Assembly (NCBI RefSeq): GCF_000495835.1
Contig: NZ_AWGC01000009.1
Coordinates: 1 to 64,000 of the forward strand
Direction of reading: 5' to 3'
DNA length: 64,000 nucleotides
Source of the DNA: Asticcacaulis sp. AC402
Lineage (GTDB): Bacteria; Pseudomonadota; Alphaproteobacteria; Caulobacterales; Caulobacteraceae
Both the position numbers and the translations under genes were made by a program. The notes under the pieces were generated by a model that searched no databases, was not told where the DNA came from, and was given only the letters and a program-made list of their open reading frames with translations. Shown piece by piece: positions 51,548 to 60,850 of the stretch; the stretch's first letter is position 1; each line of letters begins with the position of its first letter.

Positions 51548-54151
51548 ATGATGACGTTATCACGCTGGAAGGTGGGGCTGGTCCTTTTCGCCACACTTCT
51601 GGGCATCCTGTTCTCCCTGCCCAACTTCCTGCCGCAAAGCGTCAAGGACAGCATCTCCGGTTTCGCGCCGACCAAGGGACTGAACCTCGGGCTCGACCTT
51701 CAGGGCGGCTCCTATCTGCTGGTGGAGGTTGACACCGCCGCCCTGCAAAAGGAGCGGACCGGCAACCTGGTCGAGCAGGTCCGGCAGGAACTGAACCGAA
51801 AGGGGATTGAGACCGCCAGCGTGACCGGTGAAGGCACCCGGGTGCAGGTTCGCATTGTCAATGCTGATCAGGTCCAGGAAGCCTTTACGACGCTGAGCGC
51901 GCTGGCCGTTCCGATCCCAAGGAATCCCAGCATCATGGATATGAATGTGACGCGCGGGCCGGATCAGACCATTCAATTGGTTTTTACTGACGAGGGTGTG
52001 CGGGCTACCTCGGCGCGCGCCGTTGACACCTCGATCGAAATCGTTCGCCGGCGTATCGATTCGCTGGGCACCAAAGAACCGTCCATCACCCGTCAAGGCG
52101 TCAACCGTATCGTCGTCGAGGCGCCGGGTGAAAGTGATCCGGAACAGCTTAAGCGCATCATCGGGACCACCGCCAAGCTGACCTTCCAGATGGTCGACGA
52201 GTCGGCGTCGCCGCAGGATCTGGCTGCCGGCCGCGCGCCTCCGGGCTCGATCATCCTGCCGGACGAAAGCCAGGGCGGGGCGCCGCTGGCCGTACGGCGC
52301 CAGATACTGGTGTCGGGCAACAATCTGACCAAGGCCAGCGTCGGTTCGGAACAGAACACCGCACGCCCCGCCATCGACTTTTCCTTTGACGGCGAAGGGT
52401 CTCGCAAGTTCGGAGAGGCGACGCGCCTGAATGTTGGCCGCCGGTTTGCCATCATCCTGGACGGCAAGATCGTTTCGGCGCCGAATATCATCAGTCCCAT
52501 TACCGGCGGCAGCGGTCAGATCACCGGCAGTTTCACACCACAAGAAGCGTCTGAACTGGTCAATGTGCTGAACGGTGGTGCCTTGCCGGCACCACTGAAG
52601 TTCGAGCAGCAGCGGACCGTGACCGCGGAACTGGGCGCGGATGCCGTTGCCAAGGGCGCCACCGCGACCATCCTTGCTGTGGTGTGCGTCATCGTTTTCA
52701 TGGTGCTGGCTTACGGCTTTTTGTTCGGTGGCATCTCGGTGCTGGCACTGATCCTGAACCTGGGGCTGCTCATCGGGGGCATGTCGCTGATGCAGGCGAC
52801 CCTGACACTTCCGGGTATCGCCGGCCTGATCCTGACCCTGGCCATGGCGGTTGATGCCAATGTGCTGATCTACGAACGGATGCGCGACGAGATGCGCGCC
52901 GGGCGCAATGTCATCAGTGCACTGGATGCCGGTTTCACACGCGCTATCGAGACCATTCTGGACGCCAACATCACGACGCTCGCGGCGGCGGCAATCATGT
53001 ATTCCCTGGGAGCCGGGCCGGTGAAAGGCTTCGCTGTGACGCTGATCCTCGGTATCGTCACTTCGGTCTTCTCGGCCGTGATGGTCACTCAGGTCGTGTT
53101 GGCGGTTTGGTACAAGATTTTCCGGCCGAAAACCATGCCAATCGCCGACAATGTGTCACCCAAGGCGTGGCCTCTGATCAAGATATTGCCCCAGAAGACC
53201 AACTTTACCTTCGTCAAGTTCGCCCGATTTGCCGCCATCTTGTCGGTCTGCGCGGTTGTAGCCTCGTTGTTCCTGACCATATACCCGGCGACGCCGCCGT
53301 GCGGTGGTTTGAATTGCGGTGTCGACTTCAAGGGTGGGACGGCGCTGGATATCTCGACCAAGCCCGAAATCATCGATCTCGCCAAGCTGCGTGAGACCAT
53401 GAACAATCAGGGCCTGCGCGGGGTACAGGTTCAGGGCGTGGACGATGGTTCTGCTGCGCAGATGAAGTTCGAAACGCCGGGTAACGATCCGGTGGCCAAG
53501 GTCGATCAGGTCAAGGCCGCGCTGAAACAACAGTTCCCGAACGCCAGCTTCTCCAATACCGAGGTCGTCGGCGCAAAGGTGTCTGGTGAATTGCTGACCG
53601 GCGGCGTTACGGCCCTGTTCCTGGCTATCGGCCTGATGATGATCTACATCTGGTTTCGCTTCGAGTGGCAGTTCGGCCTGGGTGCCGTCGTGGCTCTGTT
53701 CCACGACGTCATCCTGACCTTCGGGTTGTTTGCCCTGTTCAAGCTGGAGTTCGATCTCCGCGCCGTGGCGGCAATACTGACCATCATTGGCTATTCAATG
53801 AACGACACCGTCGTCGTTTTCGACCGTTTGCGCGAGAATCTGCGTAAATACAAGAAGATGCCGTTGCGTGACATCATCGACCTGTCGATCAACGAGACCC
53901 TGTCGCGAACCATAATCACCGGTATTACAGCTATAATGGCCCTGACTGGCCTGGCAACGCTGGGTGGCGACACGCTGTTCAGCTTCTCGGTCGCCATGAT
54001 CTTCGGTATCTTTGTCGGGACCTATTCGTCGGTCTACGTCGCCGCGCCGGTGATCCTGCTGTGGGGCGTTGCGCGTAACCGTGGCGACGCCGAGATCGTC
54101 GATCTTGGTGGTTTCAAGCCCGGCAAGAAGAAGGTCAACGACCTGCCGTGA
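51548..54151 (+). CDS. secDF: Fused protein translocase subunit SecDF
   Basis: An 867-residue single polypeptide. SecD occupies ~1-540: GLNLGLDLQGGSYLLVEVD, periplasmic P1 domain, GGALPAPLKFEQQRTVTAEL, then helices with LTLAMAVDANVLIYERMRDE. SecF occupies ~545-867: CGVDFKGGTALDIS, VVGAKVSGELLTGG, IIGYSMNDTVVVFDRLRENL and LATLGGDTLFSFSVAMIFG. It uses the proton gradient to pull preproteins through SecYEG. The fusion occurs in a number of alphaproteobacteria and Bacillus. A small hairpin follows. Both conserved RND Asp/Arg motifs are present. Confidence 0.95.
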   Translation: MMTLSRWKVGLVLFATLLGILFSLPNFLPQSVKDSISGFAPTKGLNLGLDLQGGSYLLVEVDTAALQKERTGNLVEQVRQELNRKGIETASVTGEGTRVQVRIVNADQVQEAFTTLSALAVPIPRNPSIMDMNVTRGPDQTIQLVFTDEGVRATSARAVDTSIEIVRRRIDSLGTKEPSITRQGVNRIVVEAPGESDPEQLKRIIGTTAKLTFQMVDESASPQDLAAGRAPPGSIILPDESQGGAPLAVRRQILVSGNNLTKASVGSEQNTARPAIDFSFDGEGSRKFGEATRLNVGRRFAIILDGKIVSAPNIISPITGGSGQITGSFTPQEASELVNVLNGGALPAPLKFEQQRTVTAELGADAVAKGATATILAVVCVIVFMVLAYGFLFGGISVLALILNLGLLIGGMSLMQATLTLPGIAGLILTLAMAVDANVLIYERMRDEMRAGRNVISALDAGFTRAIETILDANITTLAAAAIMYSLGAGPVKGFAVTLILGIVTSVFSAVMVTQVVLAVWYKIFRPKTMPIADNVSPKAWPLIKILPQKTNFTFVKFARFAAILSVCAVVASLFLTIYPATPPCGGLNCGVDFKGGTALDISTKPEIIDLAKLRETMNNQGLRGVQVQGVDDGSAAQMKFETPGNDPVAKVDQVKAALKQQFPNASFSNTEVVGAKVSGELLTGGVTALFLAIGLMMIYIWFRFEWQFGLGAVVALFHDVILTFGLFALFKLEFDLRAVAAILTIIGYSMNDTVVVFDRLRENLRKYKKMPLRDIIDLSINETLSRTIITGITAIMALTGLATLGGDTLFSFSVAMIFGIFVGTYSSVYVAAPVILLWGVARNRGDAEIVDLGGFKPGKKKVNDLP

Positions 54152-54158
54152 GGTGGAA

Positions 54159-54182
54159 GCCGGACGCGGTTTTGCGTCCGGC
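54159..54182 (+). terminator. Hairpin after secDF, weak terminator candidate
   Basis: GCCGGACGC (54159-54167) pairs perfectly with GCGTCCGGC (54174-54182). Only AACCGTTT follows, so the U-tract is poor. Confidence 0.45.
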
Positions 54183-54235
54183 AACCGTTTGGCATAAGGT
54201 GAGAGTCGACTCGAACGCTGACAAAGGGGTGCGGT

Positions 54236-54856
54236 ATGGCTGGTTTTCTTTCGAATTTTCGTAATGTGATCGTTCTCAGTCTGCTGCTGGCAGGGCTGGC
54301 AATGGCGGGCATCTATTGGGCGTCTGACGCGAATGCCGTTATGTTCGCCATAGCCGCCTTGAGATGGGCCCATGTCGTCTGCGGTATTTTGTGGATCGGA
54401 CTGCTGTACTATTTCAACTTCGTGCAGATCCGCATCATGCCGAATGTGCCGGCCGAGTTGAAGGCCGGCATCACCAAATACATCGCGCCGGAAGCCCTGT
54501 TCTGGTTCCGTTATGCGGCTCTGGCGACCGTAGTTATCGGCCTGTTCCTGGCCTGGCATCGCGGTTCTATCTATTTCAGTGAGACCCTGAGCCTTGGTTT
54601 TGCCGGGGGCTATTCCGCCGGTGATATCGGTTTCGCTTTTATCGGCGCCGGTATGTGGCTGGGCATTATCATGATGTTCAATGTTTGGGGCTTTATCTGG
54701 CCGGCGCAAAAGATCGCGCTCGGAATCAAGGATGGCACGGCTGAGCAAAAAGCTGCGGCCGCCAAGAAAGCGATGATCGTCTCGCGCATCAACACCCTGT
54801 TGTCGCTACCTATGCTGGTCACCATGACCATGTATCAGACTCTGTTTAGCGGCTGA
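54236..54856 (+). CDS. PuuD-like urate hydroxylase membrane domain
   Basis: A 206-residue protein with five to six membrane segments. It carries the Urate_ox_N pattern: LRWAHVVCGILWIGLLYYFN, IAPEALFWFRYAALATVVIG, GAGMWLGIIMMFNVWGFIWP and VSRINTLLSLPMLVTMTMYQ. Family proteins with a C-terminal cytochrome c domain oxidise urate; this one ends after the membrane part, as several alphaproteobacterial homologues do. Conserved His of AHVV and Trp residues suggest heme or quinone contacts. It ends 5 bases before the next gene. Substrate is not proven. Confidence 0.7.
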   Translation: MAGFLSNFRNVIVLSLLLAGLAMAGIYWASDANAVMFAIAALRWAHVVCGILWIGLLYYFNFVQIRIMPNVPAELKAGITKYIAPEALFWFRYAALATVVIGLFLAWHRGSIYFSETLSLGFAGGYSAGDIGFAFIGAGMWLGIIMMFNVWGFIWPAQKIALGIKDGTAEQKAAAAKKAMIVSRINTLLSLPMLVTMTMYQTLFSG

Positions 54857-54861
54857 GGGCT

Positions 54862-55536
54862 ATGGCGTCTTCCGAGCTCGAACCGAAATCGGAGGATGTC
54901 CGCCTTGCCTGCGCCTTTATACCCGATGTGGAGCGCCGCGGCGGAGTTTTGGCCTTGTTCGCCTTGCTGGAAACCTTGCGTGATATACCTGAGCGCGTAA
55001 CCGAGCCGCTGATGGGGGAAATCCGTCTGCGCTGGTGGTACGAAGCCTTCGAGGCGATCGGACAGGGGCGCACACCGCATTATCATCCGTTGACGGAGTT
55101 GTTTCAACGGTTGATCCCCCAGTATGACTTGCCTGTCGCGACCTTCCTCACCATGGTTGAGGCCCAGATGCCGTTGTTGGATAAGGGCCCGATGCTATTG
55201 CGCCAGGCCTTGGATGTGCTGGGTGGCGAGGAAGCCGTCTGGCGCCTGTCGGCACAAATCTTGGCCGCCGCAACGGAGACGGCCCAAGGGTTGCCATGCG
55301 CGCGGCTGTTCGGACTCCTTCAGTTGCAACGCGCCGGGCGCCTAAAAGCCGAGGAATTCGGCGATACTGAACTGGCGCATGTGCTGAAAGAGATGCGTGC
55401 CGACGTAAAACTTCTGCCGACGCCGCTGGCGCCGCTGGCCTTACCGGCGGTGGCTGCTCTGGGGCGGCGGCGTGGATTCGGACCTCTGCGCCTGCGTTTT
55501 AGCCTGTTGTGGACCTATCTGACCGGGCGCATTTGA
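54862..55536 (+). CDS. Squalene/phytoene synthase-like protein (NDUFAF6-like)
   Basis: A 224-residue all-helical protein with RLACAFIPDVERRGGVLALF, LLETLRDIPERVTEPLMGEI and RLRWWYEAFEAIGQG, the pattern of short squalene/phytoene synthase-like members. The first Asp-rich motif for prenyl diphosphate binding is missing or altered. It therefore may resemble the mitochondrial assembly factor NDUFAF6 rather than a true synthase. It lies 5 bases past the PuuD-like gene, so they are cotranscribed. Function remains a guess. Confidence 0.6.
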   Translation: MASSELEPKSEDVRLACAFIPDVERRGGVLALFALLETLRDIPERVTEPLMGEIRLRWWYEAFEAIGQGRTPHYHPLTELFQRLIPQYDLPVATFLTMVEAQMPLLDKGPMLLRQALDVLGGEEAVWRLSAQILAAATETAQGLPCARLFGLLQLQRAGRLKAEEFGDTELAHVLKEMRADVKLLPTPLAPLALPAVAALGRRRGFGPLRLRFSLLWTYLTGRI

Positions 55537-55597
55537 CACCGTTCGCGTCTTCGCGTGAAATTTCATCCTTTTCTGTCGTTTGACGTTGGTGGCGGTT

Positions 55598-55704
55598 GAT
55601 CGTGTCCCTTGAGGTGGTGTACGGTCAGCAGGCCACCGATAATCCGGGGCAGGTCCGGATCATCGGTGGCCTGCCGAACCTACACCTTGCACTGGGACAC
55701 GATC
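55598..55704. repeat. Imperfect ~107-bp palindrome
   Basis: GATCGTGTCCC (55598-55608) pairs with GGGACACGATC (55694-55704). GCAGGCCACCGAT (55628-55640) pairs with ATCGGTGGCCTGC (55662-55674), and ATCCGG (55642-55647) with CCGGAT (55655-55660). The arms are ~50 bases and mostly complementary. The open frame that crosses it is an accident. It borders an AT-rich gene and an IS remnant, which suggests mobile-element origin. Confidence 0.7.
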
Positions 55705-55838
55705 CTTTCATTTTCCAAGACCCGGTGTATCCAAAAGCCATCCAAACCAGATTCCTGATGCTTATGGTCGGGTATAGTGACGTCCGGACACATCAGCTTA
55801 CATCATGTCACCGTAATCGGAAGCAAGGGAGCACCATA

Positions 55839-56315
55839 TTGTCCGTAAATGCTGAAATGATCGCATTCGAAGGGCGTCTTTCGGTAATGAAAGCCGCAGG
55901 TACAGTGTTATTCATGATGTTTTGTTTTTATTCCGTTGCTTTTAGCAATGCTGATAACCACCAGTATTATAAATGGTTGTTTCAACCGTGGGCCCAACCG
56001 GTACGGTGGCTGCTCGGAATAGCAGCTGCCTGGCTGACAGTCACCACAACGATACTTCTGGTAAAATCTCTATCAGGTAGTCCTTTGATCAAAGTTGAAG
56101 ATGGCTGGGTCGAAGTAAATGGTTTGAAGAAAGGCAAGTTCCCCGTTTCAGAAATTGACACTATTTCGATTAGATCTTCTCGCTATACCATTAAAGTAGG
56201 TAGGAAAAGGTACCACCTGCCTTTAGTTTTTTGTCGAGATAGAGGATGGTTGATGGAGAGAATGGGAGAACTGGCTGTTATTGTAAATAAAAGCAGCGCA
56301 TTGGGCGACACATGA
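55839..56315 (+). CDS. AT-rich small membrane protein with PH-like domain (STM3941-like)
   Basis: About 158 residues from TTG 55839, or 152 from ATG 55857. Order: EMIAFEGRLSVMKAAGTVLF (helix 1), WLLGIAAAWLTVTTTILLVK (helix 2), then a PH-like beta domain ISGSPLIKVEDGWVEVNG... with FPVSEIDTISIRSSRYTIK and RKRYHLPLVF. That topology is found in STM3941-type bacterial proteins. GGGAG lies 8-9 bases before the TTG. The base composition is clearly more AT-rich than all neighbours, with many A/T-ending codons, so recent acquisition is likely. Function unknown. Confidence 0.55.
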   Translation: MSVNAEMIAFEGRLSVMKAAGTVLFMMFCFYSVAFSNADNHQYYKWLFQPWAQPVRWLLGIAAAWLTVTTTILLVKSLSGSPLIKVEDGWVEVNGLKKGKFPVSEIDTISIRSSRYTIKVGRKRYHLPLVFCRDRGWLMERMGELAVIVNKSSALGDT

Positions 56316-56360
56316 CCCCAGCAAAGACCGTCTAACTAAAGGTGCGAGAAAGGGGCAAGG

Positions 56361-56580
56361 CGGTGAAAAACCTGAAGTGCAACACTCGCTTGGGCGCATG
56401 GAGCGTATTCAGATATTGATCTTAGACTTCTCTCGGGGTTTGGAAGTCGAGAATTTTTCGGGGGCTGGTGTTGAGTTTGTACGCGACGTCGTCGAGGTCG
56501 TCCAGTGTCAGGACGCCAAGGGTGTGCTCCTTTCTGGGAGGTGTTAAATCAGCCTGTTGCACTCGATTCTGGAACGTGAC
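56361..56580 (-). mobile_element. IS30-type transposase remnant
   Basis: On the minus strand the frame ends LDDVAYKLNTSPRKILDFQT and PREV-stop (stop at 56422-56424), close to the LN-x-RPRKTLGF-TP-E end of IS30 transposases. AGTGCAACA (56376-56384) and TGTTGCACT (56555-56563) form an inverted pair, and GGCGGTGAAAAACCTGAAGT at 56361 resembles an element end. The catalytic part is gone. The frame continues into the DUF1353 gene only by chance. Confidence 0.65.
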
Positions 56581-56582
56581 GG

Positions 56583-57365
56583 TTATTTCTTCTCGTCTTT
56601 TTTCTTCTTCGGCCAGGGCAGCTTGTCCTGGACCCAGGTCGCCGGTCCCTTGGTTTCGGTAACCGTGACCGGCGCTGGGACATTGATCATGGGCGTGTTG
56701 ATCGGATAGGCCCGCCATCCGGTCTGGATCAACTCCTTGAAGCCATTGCACTTCGACATGACACGCACAGCCCCCGTCTTCGGCTTGGCAAAAGGCGCCG
56801 GCTGGACCTTGTCAGGCTGGGTCGGGTTTATGAACGACCAGTCGTCCTTTAGGCCGTACCCCTTTTCGCCGCCGGTACGCACGGCGGTGTAGGCTGTGCG
56901 GGCCGTCCATTCCGAGACGCCGAAATTGATCATGGCGCGGTAGAAGATGTCGTCGGCCTCTTCGCGCTTACCCTTCTCGCCGATGGCATACAGGTAGTCG
57001 TGGATAATAGCGGCGCGCGCTGTTGGCCCCTGCGGGTCGATGACGGTCTGGCCGAACCACGGCACCGAGGCGAAGTCGGTGACGTACCAGCGCGGCACCA
57101 CGATGACCTTGCCGGTGCTGGGATCGCAATAGGGGAATTCCTCGTTCAGGGTGAACAGCTTTCGGCCGTTCTTGGTCTTGTTGAACAGGATGACCGGTTG
57201 CGGTGTCAGTGAACTGGGCGTGACAACGGGCGCCAGCGGTACGAAAACCGTGGTCTGGGTGGTCGTGGTGGTTGCGCAGGCCGTCAGGACCAGGGATGAA
57301 GCGGTGATGAGGAGCAGGGAACGCACGGGAAACCTGTGACGAGGAACGGGTACAAAAGCCTGCAT
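56583..57365 (-). CDS. DUF1353 lipoprotein
   Basis: A 260-residue lipoprotein (LVLTAC lipobox) with a Thr-rich start (TTTTTQTTVF) and a DUF1353 domain: VVPRWYVTDFASVPWFGQTV, ARAAIIHDYLYAIG, EADDIFYRAMINFGV and TARTAYTAVRTGGEKGYGLK. A C-terminal Pro/Lys-rich tail ends KKKKDEKK. DUF1353 is also found in phages and integrated elements; its function is unknown, although the HDYLY...DDIFYRAM arrangement hints at a metal site. ATG 57365 is chosen by signal peptide. It lies 10 bases downstream of trmFO. Confidence 0.75.
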   Translation of the reverse strand: MQAFVPVPRHRFPVRSLLLITASSLVLTACATTTTTQTTVFVPLAPVVTPSSLTPQPVILFNKTKNGRKLFTLNEEFPYCDPSTGKVIVVPRWYVTDFASVPWFGQTVIDPQGPTARAAIIHDYLYAIGEKGKREEADDIFYRAMINFGVSEWTARTAYTAVRTGGEKGYGLKDDWSFINPTQPDKVQPAPFAKPKTGAVRVMSKCNGFKELIQTGWRAYPINTPMINVPAPVTVTETKGPATWVQDKLPWPKKKKDEKK

Positions 57366-57375
57366 AAGGGCAGAT

Positions 57376-58782
57376 TCAGGCAAGATTTAGCCAGTCCTGA
57401 ACATTGTTCAATGCCCTGAGTGACATAAGGCGTTTTTTGGCCCGGCCACGCTCCTTCAGGGGGATTTTCTGGCCATGTTCGTCGAGCTTGGGCGCTTCCA
57501 TGGGCGGCAGAAGTCCATAATTGATGTTCATCGGCTGGAAGCTGCCGCCTTCGAGGTGGCCTATGGTGATGTGGTTGAGCAGCGCACCCAGGGCCGTAGT
57601 TTCTGGCGGTTCGGGTAAGGTGATGCCCAAGGCCTGAGCGGCGGCAAAACGTCCGGCCAGCAGGCCAATCGCCGCGCTTTCAACGTAACCTTCGACTCCG
57701 GTTAACTGTCCGGCAAAACGCACGGATTTTTCGGGTGCAAGCGCCTTGAGCCGCAATTGCCGGTCGAGCAGTTTCGGCGACTTGATAAAGGTATTGCGGT
57801 GCAGTCCGCCCAGGCGGGCGAATTGGGCGTTCTCCAGGCCGGGAATCATGCGGAAGACATCCGCCTGGGCGCCGTGCTTCAGTTTTGTCTGGAAACCCAC
57901 CATGTTGTAAAGCGTCCCCAGGGCGTTGTCCTGGCGAAGTTGAATGATGGCGTGGGCCTTGACGGTCGGGTTGTGCGGATTGGTCAGGCCGACGGGTTTC
58001 ATCGGACCATAACGCAGGGTTTCGCGGCCGCGTTCAGCCATGACTTCGATCGGAAGACACCCGTCGAAATAGGGGACGTGCTCCCAATCCTTGAATTCGG
58101 CTTTCGGTCCGGCCAGCAACGCGTCGATAAAGGCCTCGTACTGGTCCTTATCCATCGGGCAGTTGATGTAGGCGGCCGCGTCTCCGCCCGGACCTTCCTT
58201 ATCGTAGCGCGACTGTTTCCACGCCTTCGACATATCAATCGAATCGTAGTGGATGATCGGAGCGATGGCGTCGAAGAAGCTGAGATGTCCCTCGCCGGAT
58301 ACGTCCAGCACATATTGTGACAGCGCTTCGGATGTCAGCGGGCCGGTGGCGACCACGACATTGTCCCACGGTTTGTCGGCGAGGGTGGTGACCTCTTCCC
58401 GAACGACTGTAATCAAGGGATGATTTGACAGGGTTTGCGTAACCGCGGCGCTGAAGCCGTCGCGGTCAACGGCCAGGGCGCCGCCGGCGGGTACCTGGTG
58501 CTTGTCGGCGCAGGCCAGTATCAGCGAGCCGCCGCGCCGCATTTCTTCATGCAACAGGCCAACTGCGTTGTATTCCCAATCATCCGAGCGGAACGAGTTG
58601 GAACATACCAGTTCGGCGAAGTCGCTGGTATGGTGAGCGTTCGTTGGTCTTACCCCCCGCATCTCGTGCAGGACGACGGGGACACCGCGCTGGACGATTT
58701 GCCACGCGGCTTCAGAGCCGGCCAGGCCGCCGCCAATAACGTGAATGGGTTGAGAACGTGTGGTCTGTAAAGAATCTGTCAT
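57376..58782 (-). CDS. trmFO: tRNA (uracil-54 C5) methyltransferase, folate/FAD-dependent, TrmFO
   Basis: A 468-residue flavoprotein starting with [20 protein letters not shown] (FAD site) and then [30 protein letters not shown] (catalytic Cys region), [20 protein letters not shown] and [20 protein letters not shown]. It uses 5,10-methylenetetrahydrofolate to make ribothymidine at U54. The length matches the family (~440-470). It is divergent from the first membrane paralogue at 58936. A short C-terminal extension is rich in Arg/Lys. Confidence 0.95.
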   Translation of the reverse strand: MTDSLQTTRSQPIHVIGGGLAGSEAAWQIVQRGVPVVLHEMRGVRPTNAHHTSDFAELVCSNSFRSDDWEYNAVGLLHEEMRRGGSLILACADKHQVPAGGALAVDRDGFSAAVTQTLSNHPLITVVREEVTTLADKPWDNVVVATGPLTSEALSQYVLDVSGEGHLSFFDAIAPIIHYDSIDMSKAWKQSRYDKEGPGGDAAAYINCPMDKDQYEAFIDALLAGPKAEFKDWEHVPYFDGCLPIEVMAERGRETLRYGPMKPVGLTNPHNPTVKAHAIIQLRQDNALGTLYNMVGFQTKLKHGAQADVFRMIPGLENAQFARLGGLHRNTFIKSPKLLDRQLRLKALAPEKSVRFAGQLTGVEGYVESAAIGLLAGRFAAAQALGITLPEPPETTALGALLNHITIGHLEGGSFQPMNINYGLLPPMEAPKLDEHGQKIPLKERGRAKKRLMSLRALNNVQDWLNLA

Positions 58783-58935
58783 GGCCGCGATCTATAGCAG
58801 GTGTGACAGCGTAACAAGTCCGGACAGAAATTTGAACGCGCCAACGAAATAAGCTTTTCAAGCGAATGGAATTGAGTCTCAGATCGCTGTAGGGCTGATA
58901 GGCGTGACAGCTGCATTCAGGTTGGGTGAATTTAT

Positions 58936-59736
58936 ATGCGTAGAAGCGCGTCATTTTCAGTGACGAAGGCGTTAGCGGCGGCCTTTTCGGGTCTGCCGGC
59001 GGCGTGGGCCGGCGCAGGTCTCGCCCTGTTGCTACTGTGGGCTCTGATGACCGGCGGGCCGCTGGTGGCAACGTATTTTCATACGTTCTGGGTGTGCGTG
59101 GCGTGGATTTTTGCCCTCTGCCTCGCAAAGCTGATGAGCGTCGGCGCACTTTATCGGACGGCCCTTTTCGGCAAGGATGCCCGCAAGGCAGGGCTGGGCA
59201 TTGGTGGCCTGCAGATCGGCGCCCCGGAACTGCGCCTGGTCGTCGCCAGCCTGCTGGCCGGGGTGTTTTTCGCTCTGATCGCGGGCGCCATTGGCATCGT
59301 CTTCACCGTGATGCTCAGGATGAACGAGGTCGACCTTTATCATGGTGGCGCCTGGACCGTGGCCGGAGCCATTGTCGCCAGCGCAATCCTGCTTTTCGTT
59401 GTGCTGAAGTTCACACTTTTGCACGCCGCCAATATTGCCCAAAGCAAACTGGTCGTTTTGAATGCGCTGGGACTGAGTTCGGGCCAGGTTGGCAAGCTCT
59501 TCGCGGGCATTGTGATCCTGGTCCTGCCGTTCGCTTTGATCTGCGCCGGCCTGGCCCACCACTTCGCTCCTGAGATCCGGCTGGCCCACGCCTTGCCCTA
59601 TCCTTGGATGAACCAGCGCATGACCCTGCTGCTGCAAGGCGGCCTGCTGTTCTTGAATATCGGACTGCTTCTGCCGCTGCTGACTGGTTTTTTTGCCTCA
59701 GCCTATAGGCAAATCGAGAACATACGGGCACAATAG
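58936..59736 (+). CDS. Polytopic membrane protein, array member 1 (divergent)
   Basis: A 266-residue protein with six or so membrane helices. It has the array pattern MSVGALYRTALFG..., GLGIGGLQIGAPELRLVVAS (the G/W-x-L-x-x-G-x-x-E-x-R motif after helix 2), LFVVLKFTLLHAANIAQSKL (matching the R-L-S-L...QS-F region of the others) and FFASAYRQIENIR at the end. It lacks the FxFEGFR start of the others, so it is the most divergent copy. ATG 58936; divergent from trmFO. Function unknown. Confidence 0.7.
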   Translation: MRRSASFSVTKALAAAFSGLPAAWAGAGLALLLLWALMTGGPLVATYFHTFWVCVAWIFALCLAKLMSVGALYRTALFGKDARKAGLGIGGLQIGAPELRLVVASLLAGVFFALIAGAIGIVFTVMLRMNEVDLYHGGAWTVAGAIVASAILLFVVLKFTLLHAANIAQSKLVVLNALGLSSGQVGKLFAGIVILVLPFALICAGLAHHFAPEIRLAHALPYPWMNQRMTLLLQGGLLFLNIGLLLPLLTGFFASAYRQIENIRAQ

Positions 59737-59768
59737 CGGCGAAATTGCCAAAACCCCGGGGGACAACT

Positions 59769-60683
59769 GTGAACAAGCTCAATATTGATTTTGCGTTTGA
59801 AGGCTTCCGCATCATTCGCCAAAAACCCAGCGCTATCTTGTTCTGGGGCATCATTCTGCTTATCTTCAATGGGGGCAGCATGTACGCACTGGCGGCTCTT
59901 GCCGGAGACGCGCTTACAGGTTTCGACCCCCAGAGCAGTGATCCGCAGGCTATTCTTTCCCTGTACGCCAAGATGGCACCGGCCTACGCGATCATAATGC
60001 CACTGGCCATTCTGCAACATGCAATTTTATCCTGCGCCGTCTATCGTGGTGTCCTCGGCGAAACCAACAGCAGCTTTGGCTGGCTGCGGTTCGGTGGCGC
60101 GGAGTTGCGTCAGATTCTGCTGATGATCATCTTCTTCTTTCTGTTCATTGCTCTCTATATCGGCGTCGTTCTGGCGGCTACGATCGTTGGCGGCCTGGTG
60201 GCTTTTGCTCTTGGCCTTGTGTCCCAAAATCTGGCTTTTGTCGGCATTGTCGTCGGGGTTCTCGTAGCAATAGGCGCAATCTTTCTGATCATGACTCGGC
60301 TGTCGCTGTTTGGCGTTCAAAGCTTTGACCAGAAGAAAATCAACCTGTTCGGATCATGGAAGTTGACGGCCGGAAACGGTTGGGCCCTTTTCTGGGGCTA
60401 CGTGATCATGGCCATCATGATCCTTTTGGTCTACCTGCTGTGCATGGTGATCTTCACTGTTGTGGCTATCGTGATGTCAGGTGGCAATTTCGCTGCGATG
60501 CAGCCGATTTTCAGCGGAAATCTTAACGTCGACATGTTTTTGCAGCCGCTCTACATTGCCTACATGCTGGTGCTGAATCTGTTGGTCATGCCGCTGATGA
60601 TGGCATTGTCCCTGGGCGCGCCAGCAGCAGCCTACAAGCAGTTGATCGGCTCGACAAAGGCCAAGGTCGAGAACGTTTTTTGA
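59769..60683 (+). CDS. Polytopic membrane protein, array member 2
   Basis: A 304-residue protein starting (GTG) NKLNIDFAFEGFRIIRQKPS, then ILFWGIILLIFNGGSMYALA. After helix 2 come CAVYRGVLGETNSSFGWLRF and GGAELRQILLM, then TRLSLFGVQSFDQKKINLFG and SWKLTAGNGWALFWGYVIMA. It ends LGAPAAAYKQLIG. GTG 59769 is preferred over 59745 because GGGGGA precedes it and the paralogues start in the same place. It belongs to a poorly characterised family I recall from Caulobacterales; no function is known. Confidence 0.72.
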   Translation: MNKLNIDFAFEGFRIIRQKPSAILFWGIILLIFNGGSMYALAALAGDALTGFDPQSSDPQAILSLYAKMAPAYAIIMPLAILQHAILSCAVYRGVLGETNSSFGWLRFGGAELRQILLMIIFFFLFIALYIGVVLAATIVGGLVAFALGLVSQNLAFVGIVVGVLVAIGAIFLIMTRLSLFGVQSFDQKKINLFGSWKLTAGNGWALFWGYVIMAIMILLVYLLCMVIFTVVAIVMSGGNFAAMQPIFSGNLNVDMFLQPLYIAYMLVLNLLVMPLMMALSLGAPAAAYKQLIGSTKAKVENVF

Positions 60684-60850
60684 CACGCGACATCTAAAGC
60701 TCGATGTCAACCGCGCTTGAAGAGGCAGGGGGATGTTGGCGTTCGTTATCGCCGAAAATTCGCAGGCCGAGGCACTATCACCAGCAGCGGTCGCCGCGTG
60801 AAGCAGGTCGAAATTTTTTCTGACAGCACGGTCATGAGCAGGGGCAGACT

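Noticed and set aside
57999-58313. Internal frames inside trmFO
   Set aside because: Shadows of a confident gene.
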